NCBI RefSeq assembly: GCF_003990335.1
Contig: NZ_CP034683.1
Span: forward strand, 944,501 to 1,008,500
Length of the DNA stretch: 64,000 nucleotides
Source of the DNA: Rheinheimera mangrovi
GTDB lineage: Bacteria > Pseudomonadota > Gammaproteobacteria > Enterobacterales > Alteromonadaceae
Direction of reading: 5' to 3'
A program made the translations under genes and the position numbers. The notes beneath the pieces were generated by a model. It was not told the origin of the DNA, did not search any database, and worked only from the letters and a program-made list of their open reading frames with translations. The first letter of the stretch is position 1. Each line of letters begins with the position of its first letter. Shown in pieces: positions 58,750 through 64,000 of this stretch.

Positions 58750-59100
58750 TTATCGCTCCTGACTCTTGGACCGGAAAGGCAAAATAGTAGCACAAGTCTT
58801 TTTCGGCGGTTTTTGCGTTGTGCATAGCTGCGCCAAGGCATCCTGCATCCGGCTCATTTCCGACAACATCAGTTGATAGGCTCTGGTTAGCCGGACCAGA
58901 GGTGCTTTATATCTTAGCTGTTCTGACTGCAGCCTGAATAAGGTTTGCTGAATAGCTTTTCTGCCCTTGTCATCGCTTTGTGCATCAATCAGTTCCTGAT
59001 TTAATTTTTTTTGTAACGCATCCAATGCTGCAGGGTCCTGCTTTGCCATGCTTAGCAATTCGTCAAAAGCGGGCAGGGGTGAATAAGGGGATCCAGCCAT
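58750..59100 (-). CDS. DUF3135 family protein
   Basis: 116 residues. N-terminal LPAFDELLSMAKQDPAALDALQ and LQSEQLRYKAPLVRLTRAYQ cores fit DUF3135, a small cytoplasmic family without known function. Basic C-terminus. Start ATG 59100 has AGGTTGG upstream. Divergent from aroF. Confidence 0.75.
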   Translation of the reverse strand: MAGSPYSPLPAFDELLSMAKQDPAALDALQKKLNQELIDAQSDDKGRKAIQQTLFRLQSEQLRYKAPLVRLTRAYQLMLSEMSRMQDALAQLCTTQKPPKKTCATILPFRSKSQER

Positions 59101-59240
59101 GAGCCAACCTATACATAGTGTGAACGGACTAAGTCTTAGTGTAGACCATCTAATTCAGGCTGTTGTTCCTGTGGTTGTGTCTGGTGCTGCTCTGTAGAAA
59201 ATACCTGCCGATAGACTAGTTGGAGATTGCTATGGATGAT

Positions 59241-59258
59241 TGTATTTAAAGGTTTACA
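59241..59258 (+). promoter_or_regulatory. upstream TyrR-box-like site
   Basis: TGTATTTAAAGGTTTACA: matches TGTAAA-N6-TTTACA at 10 of 12 fixed positions. About 107 bases upstream of the likely aroF start of transcription; may be a weak co-operative TyrR site. Confidence 0.6.
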
Positions 59259-59312
59259 CTGGGTTTCTTTGTTTGTTTTGCTTTGATTCCTTTATTTGTT
59301 TGACTTAAAAGG

Positions 59313-59341
59313 TTGACTTGTTTGTCGTTGGTTTTTAATAT
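59313..59341 (+). promoter_or_regulatory. sigma-70 promoter of aroF-tyrA
   Basis: TTGACT at 59313-59318, a 17-base spacer, TAATAT at 59336-59341. A second TTGACT lies 13 bases upstream, giving a short direct repeat. Confidence 0.75.
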
Positions 59342-59371
59342 GCTTCAATTCGTAATAAATTAAATACGTGT

Positions 59372-59389
59372 TGTAAATATAAGTTTACT
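59372..59389 (+). promoter_or_regulatory. strong TyrR box in aroF leader
   Basis: TGTAAATATAAGTTTACT: 11 of 12 fixed positions of TGTAAA-N6-TTTACA. Begins about 25 bases after the likely transcription start, a position suited to repression by TyrR with tyrosine. Confidence 0.75.
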
Positions 59390-59459
59390 GGTGTTCTGCT
59401 TGCATTTATCAAGTAAAACCGGCGCTTTGGCAACGCATGATGCAAACAGGAGCATTGAA

Positions 59460-60542
59460 ATGAGCAAGATAGTTGACGATTTACGTATAGTTTCGGAGCA
59501 GTTATTAAGCCCACCTGCAGTGTTAAAGCAGGCTTTACCTTTATCCAGTGCAGGATCTGACTTTATTCAGAAATCCCGCCAGGAAATTGCTGACATAGTG
59601 CATGGCCGTGATCCGCGTCTATTGGTGATCACAGGTCCATGTTCTATCCATGACCCAGTGTCAGCTATGGATTACGCCCGTCGCCTGAAGCAACTGCAAC
59701 TGCAATACAAAGACACCTTATACATTGTGATGCGGGTGTACTTTGAAAAACCACGTACTACGGTCGGTTGGAAAGGCTTTATCAACGATCCACATCTAGA
59801 TGATTCTTTTGATCTGGAAACGGGTCTTACCAAAGGTCGTCGTTTGCTGCTGGATTTAGTCGAGATGGAATTGCCTGCGGCCACTGAAGCACTGGATCCC
59901 ATCAGTCCTCAGTATCTGTCTGATTTAATCAGCTGGGCTGCTGTTGGGGCTCGTACTGTGGAGTCACAAACCCACCGCGAGATGGCCAGTGGTTTGTCGA
60001 TGCCTGTTGGATTTAAAAATGGCACTGACGGCAATTTAAATATCGCATTGAATGCGCTGCAATCCGCTGCCAGCGGTCACAGCTTTATTGGTATTAACCA
60101 AAAAGGTCAGGTGTCTTTGGTGCAAACCGCCGGTAACCCGGACGGTCATGTGATTTTACGTGGTGGCACTAAACCCAACTATGACGAAGACAGTGTACAG
60201 GCTGCTTTGGTAGCACTGCGTAAAAATGCTTTACCTGAAGCTTTGGTGATTGACTGTAGTCATGGCAACTCCAGTAAAGATCATAACAGACAAGGCATTG
60301 TGGCTCAGTCTGTGATTGAGCAGCGTATCAAAGGCAATAAAGCCATTATTGGCATTATGTTGGAAAGCCATATTCACGCAGGTCGTCAGGATTTAGTGGA
60401 TGGCAAAGCTGAGTTGTATGGTGTATCTGTAACAGACGCCTGCATCGACTGGGCGAGTACAGCCGGCTTATTGGCGGGTCTGGATCAACAGCTATCTTCA
60501 CAAGAGACGCCACAACAAGCTTCGCGTGAAGTTGCGGCCTGA
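59460..60542 (+). CDS. aroF: 3-deoxy-7-phosphoheptulonate synthase, AroF/G/H class
   Basis: 360 residues from ATG 59460 (MSKIVDDLRIVSEQLLSPP), with AGGAG about eight bases upstream. Class I DAHP synthase: VITGPCSIHDP, YFEKPRTTVGWKGFINDP and VGFKNGTDGN are present. Condenses PEP and erythrose-4-phosphate, first shikimate step. Next to tyrA and under TyrR-like boxes, it is probably the tyrosine-sensitive isozyme; feedback type is inferred from context, not from residues. Confidence 0.94.
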   Translation: MSKIVDDLRIVSEQLLSPPAVLKQALPLSSAGSDFIQKSRQEIADIVHGRDPRLLVITGPCSIHDPVSAMDYARRLKQLQLQYKDTLYIVMRVYFEKPRTTVGWKGFINDPHLDDSFDLETGLTKGRRLLLDLVEMELPAATEALDPISPQYLSDLISWAAVGARTVESQTHREMASGLSMPVGFKNGTDGNLNIALNALQSAASGHSFIGINQKGQVSLVQTAGNPDGHVILRGGTKPNYDEDSVQAALVALRKNALPEALVIDCSHGNSSKDHNRQGIVAQSVIEQRIKGNKAIIGIMLESHIHAGRQDLVDGKAELYGVSVTDACIDWASTAGLLAGLDQQLSSQETPQQASREVAA

Positions 60543-60551
60543 GATATACGC

Positions 60552-61697
60552 ATGAACAAAGTTGTAAGCACACCTGACCCTATGGCAGCTTTACTGCCGC
60601 TGCGTCAGCAAATCGATCAGTTGGATAGCCAACTGGTTGAATTATTAGCCAAAAGAGCCGCTGTCACGGCAGAAGTCGGGCGAGTAAAGCAACAGTATGC
60701 TTTGCCTCTGTATGTGCCTGAACGTGAACAGGCATTGATTAAAGCCCGTCGTCAACAGGCTGAAACAGCAGGCGTCTCAGCTGATTTAATTGAAGATGTA
60801 TTACGCCGTGTGATGCGTGAGTCTTACCAGACTCAGGAAGCCGGTTTTGTCTGCTGTCGAACACCAGGTGATAAAGTGGTGGTGGTGGGTGGTGCCGGAG
60901 CTTTGGGCAAACGTTTTGTCAGCTTATTCCTGCGCTCTGGTTATCTGGTTGAAGTGCTGGAGCAAGAGAACTGGCATCAGGCAAAAGACATGGTGCAAGG
61001 CGCTGCTTTAGTGCTGATTGCAGTGCCCATCGCAGTGACTGAACAAGTGATAACGCAATTACCTGAATTGGATGCCGATACTGTACTTGCTGATTTAACC
61101 AGCACCAAAACCGGGCCTCTGAGCGCTATGCTGGCGAAGCACAGTGCTGCCGTTGTAGGTTTACATCCGATGTTCGGCCCTGATATCAGCAATATAGCCA
61201 AGCAAGTAGTGGTGGTCAGTCATGGCCGCGATGCTGAAAAGTATCAGTGGCTGATTCAACAATTCAAAGTCTGGGGCGCTGTACTGACCGAAAAATCTGC
61301 GCAGCAACATGATGAACTGATGCAACTTATTCAGGCGATGCGCCATTTCAGCTCTTTAGTTTACGGTGTGCATCTGGCAGAAGAGCAAGCTGATTTACAG
61401 CAGTTGCTGGAATTGAGCTCACCTATTTACCGGTTGGAGCTGGCGATGGTAGGCCGGTTGTTTGCACAAAATGCTGAGTTGTATGCCGACATTATGTTGT
61501 CCTCCAGCGCAGTGACTGGTTTGTTGCAGCGTTATCAGCACAGATTTAATCAACTATCGCATTTGCTCGCTGCACGCGACAAAGTCGGTTTAATGGCTGA
61601 GTTTGCCAAGGGCCAGCAGTTTTTCGGGCCTTTAGCGGATCAGTTTCTGCAGGAAAGTCGTCGCTTATTACAAAAAGCTTCAGACGAACGTAGTTAA
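60552..61697 (+). CDS. tyrA: bifunctional chorismate mutase / prephenate dehydrogenase
   Basis: 381 residues. N-terminal AroQ mutase (LRQQIDQLDSQLVELLAKRA; R and K catalytic residues present) at about 10-95, then an NAD-binding dehydrogenase with VVVVGGAGALGKRF (about 110) and GLHPMFGPDI. Gives 4-hydroxyphenylpyruvate for tyrosine. Nine bases after aroF, forming the E. coli-type aroF-tyrA operon. Confidence 0.96.
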   Translation: MNKVVSTPDPMAALLPLRQQIDQLDSQLVELLAKRAAVTAEVGRVKQQYALPLYVPEREQALIKARRQQAETAGVSADLIEDVLRRVMRESYQTQEAGFVCCRTPGDKVVVVGGAGALGKRFVSLFLRSGYLVEVLEQENWHQAKDMVQGAALVLIAVPIAVTEQVITQLPELDADTVLADLTSTKTGPLSAMLAKHSAAVVGLHPMFGPDISNIAKQVVVVSHGRDAEKYQWLIQQFKVWGAVLTEKSAQQHDELMQLIQAMRHFSSLVYGVHLAEEQADLQQLLELSSPIYRLELAMVGRLFAQNAELYADIMLSSSAVTGLLQRYQHRFNQLSHLLAARDKVGLMAEFAKGQQFFGPLADQFLQESRRLLQKASDERS

Positions 61698-61724
61698 AGA
61701 GTATTTCCTTAAATCCTTTCGGTT

Positions 61725-61853
61725 ATATACCCAAAGCAATTGGCGTTGCAGTGCGGCGGCAAGTGAGCGAGACCCCATGAGCATAGATACACTATGCGAT
61801 TGGGGCGAGTAGCGTAGCCAACAATGCTGCAGCTTCAAGTGTGAAGGGTATAC
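61725..61853. repeat. ERIC-like element, well preserved
   Basis: About 129 bp imperfect palindrome bounded by TATACCCAAAG and GGGTATA. Contains GCGGCGGCAAGTGAGCGAG, a central CCCCA...GCATAG / CTATGC...TGGGG hairpin and CGAGTAGCGTAGCCAAC. The layout matches the ERIC/IRU family of enteric and related bacteria. Lies between tyrA and mtgA and could serve as an untranslated spacer or mRNA-stability element. Confidence 0.8.
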
Positions 61854-61932
61854 AGCAACTAATGCTGGCTGATTTTGTTGCAGCGCTTTACACTAAAATC
61901 TGACGAACACTTTTATCTAATCGGAAAAGTCA

Positions 61933-62631
61933 TTGATTTCACTTTGGTTTCATAAGCTGCTAAGCATTATAAAATACCTGGCTATTTTGACTTTTAGCCT
62001 GGTGCTGCTGTTTGCTTTTGTACCAGTGCCTGTCACTGGCGTGATGATTGAACGGCAAATTCAGGCGCTGTGGAATAATCATCAAAGTTATGAGTTACAG
62101 CATGACTGGGTGCCTTTTGAACAGATGTCTGCGGCGGTGAAACAAGCTGTAGTGGCGGCTGAAGACCAAAAATTTCCGGATCATTATGGTTTTGATACAG
62201 TTGCTATTGAAAAGGCATTGGAATACAACAGTAAAGGCCGGAAAGTGCGTGGTGCTTCTACTATCAGCCAACAAACGGCAAAAAATGTATTTTTATGGAC
62301 AGGTCGCAGTTGGTTTCGCAAAGGGCTGGAGCTGGTCTTTACCGGCTTAATTGAATTGACCTGGGGCAAAGAACGCATTTTAGAAGTCTATTTAAACAGT
62401 GTGGAGTTTGGCCCTGGTGTTTTTGGGGTTGAAGCCGCAGCTCAGACGTTTTTTAAGCGTCCTGCCAGTAAGTTAAGTCGCCATCAGGCTGCGCTGTTAG
62501 CGGCAGTTTTGCCTAACCCACTGCGTTTTAAAGTGCAAAATCCCTCGCCTTATGTCTACAAACGCCAACAATGGATTTTAAAGCAAATGAGGCAATTAGC
62601 TCCTATAGAGCAACGTTTGGCTGACAATTAA
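61933..62631 (+). CDS. mtgA: monofunctional biosynthetic peptidoglycan transglycosylase
   Basis: 232 residues from a TTG start after CGGAAAAG. One N-terminal membrane helix (about 12-34), then the GT51 domain: [51 protein letters not shown] and [14 protein letters not shown], the four GT51 motifs. Polymerises lipid II at the inner membrane without transpeptidase activity. Confidence 0.95.
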   Translation: MISLWFHKLLSIIKYLAILTFSLVLLFAFVPVPVTGVMIERQIQALWNNHQSYELQHDWVPFEQMSAAVKQAVVAAEDQKFPDHYGFDTVAIEKALEYNSKGRKVRGASTISQQTAKNVFLWTGRSWFRKGLELVFTGLIELTWGKERILEVYLNSVEFGPGVFGVEAAAQTFFKRPASKLSRHQAALLAAVLPNPLRFKVQNPSPYVYKRQQWILKQMRQLAPIEQRLADN

Positions 62632-62638
62632 ACCATAT

Positions 62639-62682
62639 ATGACTTTTTCATGACTTTTTCATGACTTTTGTGTGACGATTCG
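62639..62682. repeat. 11-bp tandem repeats after mtgA
   Basis: ATGACTTTTTC twice, then ATGACTTTTGT and GTGACGATTCG, so (A/G)TGAC recurs every 11 bp. Minus-strand reading gives GTCAT every 11 bp, as in PhoB-type sites. Lies 7 bp after the mtgA stop and about 100 bp before the next small gene. Confidence 0.6.
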
Positions 62683-62777
62683 GTGAAGATTTCTGATTTT
62701 TAACGCTTTTTCGATGCAAACTTTGTTCAGGCTGTTTAGGATCTGCCGCAACTGAAGAGTTAATGCGGAGTTTGATC

Positions 62778-62984
62778 ATGGGCAAAAGAACATCTGAATT
62801 TATGCGCTCTGTGCATATAAAAACTATCCAGGCAGATTTGCAGCAAGGCAAAAGCACAGAAGAAGCTATCCAACATCTGAGGTTTGTCGGCGTCTGTGAG
62901 GATGAGTTGATGGATTTACTGCTTGAGGCGGGTTATAGCACTGAACAACACTCAGTGGCTGGCTCAGAACGCTCCAGCATCTGA
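62778..62984 (+). CDS. small hypothetical protein
   Basis: 68 residues from ATG 62778, preceded by GCGGAG at good spacing; ATG 62763 would add MRSLI. Predicted mostly helical and soluble: RSVHIKTIQADLQQGKSTEE, then LRFVGVCEDELMDLLLEAGY. No family recognised. A palindrome and an ERIC-like element follow it. Confidence 0.55.
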   Translation: MGKRTSEFMRSVHIKTIQADLQQGKSTEEAIQHLRFVGVCEDELMDLLLEAGYSTEQHSVAGSERSSI

Positions 62985-63023
62985 GCAGGCTCTTTTTTAC
63001 AAAGATAAAAATGCAAAAAAGCA

Positions 63024-63041
63024 GGGACTGCATGCAGTCCC
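63024..63041. other. perfect 18-bp palindrome
   Basis: GGGACTGCA / TGCAGTCCC, fully self-complementary, with a run of six A a few bases upstream. On the minus strand it would look like a terminator followed by T. No minus-strand gene ends here, so it may be the terminator of the small gene or a protein-binding site. Confidence 0.5.
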
Positions 63042-63053
63042 CGAATCGCTAGG

Positions 63054-63182
63054 TGTATACCCAATTGACTTGACGATACAGGGAGGCGACAAGCCAGTGA
63101 GCCCCCAGCAGCATAGTCGGCCTATCTGACTGGGGCTAGATGGCGAAGTCAACAAAGCTGCAGCTTCAAAGGCGACGGGTAC
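63054..63182. repeat. ERIC-like element, diverged
   Basis: About 129 bp from GTATACCCAATTGAC to GACGGGTAC. Shares with the 61725 copy the AAGC/AGTGAGC segment, CCCCCAGCAGCATAG, CTGACTGGGG, GTCAACAAAGCTGCAGCTTC and the terminal pair. Lies within the 427-bp gap 62985-63411; its remainder (63183-63411) is AT-rich and should hold the promoter of the decarboxylase gene, which I could not place. Confidence 0.7.
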
Positions 63183-63411
63183 AGAACAGGAATAGAGCTG
63201 CGTCTTACTGCAGCCATAGCTAAGATGGCTAAAAGCTGTGTCAGTTCTGTGACACTCAGCACTTCTGCTCTGGTGAATACGTATTCAACTGATATTTTTT
63301 AACTGATTTGGGTAATTTCAGTTTTTTCTGCAGGAAAAACAGGTCGGATTAGAGGAATTTTCTGCAAAATAAAGTATCCTTTGCGCACTTTTAACCGGCT
63401 TGGGGTATTCC

Positions 63412-64000
63412 ATGCGTTTTTACTTTCCTCTGATCATCATTGATGAAGATTTCAGAACCGAAAATACCAGTGGTTCAGGTATTCGTGAACTGGCTGCAGC
63501 CATTGAAGCCGAAGGCATGGATGTAGTGGGTTATACCAGTTATGGTGACCTTACCTCTTTTGCTCAACAACAAAGCCGGGCCGCTGGTTTTATTTTGTCT
63601 ATTGATGACGAAGAATTTGGCGCTGGCTCAGTGGAAGATAGCCAGTCGGTGCTGGAAAACCTGAAGGGTTTTGTTGATAAAATCCGTCATCGAAATCCGG
63701 ATATCCCAATTTATCTGTACGGTGAAACCCGGACTTCACGCCATATACCTAATGCCATTCTACGTGAACTGCATGGTTTTATTCATATGCACGAAGACAC
63801 GCCAGAGTTTGTGGCGCGGCATATTATCCGTGAAGCCAAAAGCTATTTAGATACGCTGGCTCCACCGTTTTTCCGTGCTTTAACCAACTATGCACAAGAT
63901 GGCTCCTACTCCTGGCACTGCCCTGGACACTCAGGTGGCGTCGCCTTTTTAAAATCTCCTGTAGGTCAGATGTTCCACCAGTTTTTTGGTGAAAACATGT
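63412..64000 (+). CDS. Orn/Lys/Arg decarboxylase, 3' end outside window
   Basis: First 196 residues of a PLP-dependent amino-acid decarboxylase. N-terminal wing domain (YFPLIIIDEDFRTENTSGSG, VVGYTSYGDL, IPIYLYGETRTSRHIPN) followed by the start of the PLP domain: SYSWHCPGHSGGVAFLKSP and FHQFFGEN, a hallmark of the family. Substrate (Arg, Lys or Orn) cannot be decided from this part. ATG 63412 has a weak upstream GGGG. Confidence 0.92.
   Translation, partial: MRFYFPLIIIDEDFRTENTSGSGIRELAAAIEAEGMDVVGYTSYGDLTSFAQQQSRAAGFILSIDDEEFGAGSVEDSQSVLENLKGFVDKIRHRNPDIPIYLYGETRTSRHIPNAILRELHGFIHMHEDTPEFVARHIIREAKSYLDTLAPPFFRALTNYAQDGSYSWHCPGHSGGVAFLKSPVGQMFHQFFGENM

Noticed and set aside
63024..63041. Transposon or IS end at the 18-bp palindrome
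   Set aside because: No transposase, no matching second end and no target-site duplication seen nearby.

Overview
The window looks like chromosomal DNA of an aquatic gammaproteobacterium, most likely near Rheinheimera or other Alteromonadales/Chromatiales. This is inferred from gene order and protein style, not from a database search. Supporting blocks are holD-rimI-prfC, ytjB/serB, bamD/rluD-pgeF-clpB, ypjD-corB/ffh-rpsP-rimM-trmD-rplS and an aroF-tyrA pair with TyrR-like boxes. Large TonB-dependent receptors, secreted peptidases and several ERIC-like and REP-like repeats fit the same group. No phage, IS element, CRISPR array or rRNA was found.

Region 1 (1-7.1 kb) is the end of a pectin-use locus. 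It holds a 2-keto-3-deoxygluconate kinase (cut by the window edge), a GapN-like aldehyde dehydrogenase, a TonB-dependent receptor and a secreted family-10 pectate lyase. The lyase frame reads through a hairpin into the convergent chemoreceptor gene. Region 2 (6.9-14.9 kb) holds a chemoreceptor, a porin, a YqhA-type membrane protein, an S46 dipeptidyl peptidase, a decayed DUF5924/DUF2914 gene and a multi-pass membrane protein. Region 3 (14.9-19.5 kb) is recX-alaS-lysC followed by csrA; recA is not next to recX.

Region 4 (19.6-21.0 kb) is the most unusual part. A tRNA-Ser/tRNA-Arg/tRNA-Arg cluster is followed by a terminator and then seven head-to-tail copies of a 149-150 bp unit. Each unit carries three potential hairpins. 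The diverged copies keep the stems through compensatory and wobble changes that suit only the plus-strand RNA, so a structured RNA array co-directional with the tRNAs is plausible. Region 5 (21.0-26.6 kb) pairs a second TonB-dependent receptor with an S9 peptidase, probably for peptide uptake.

Region 6 (26.6-62.6 kb) is mostly housekeeping: translation (tRNA-Trp, prfC, argS, rimI, rpsP operon), replication and repair (holD, radA), envelope (bamD, mtgA), stress (clpB behind a sigma-32-type promoter, gshA), cofactor and amino-acid synthesis (pdxH, serB, aroF-tyrA), protein targeting (ffh), and signalling (two-PilZ protein, Aer-like receptor, CBS proteins, an HTH-REC regulator with inverted domain order). 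The window ends in the first third of an Orn/Lys/Arg decarboxylase gene. Three ERIC-like elements sit near 57.8, 61.8 and 63.1 kb; REP-like palindromes lie between convergent genes near 13.1 and 49.9 kb.
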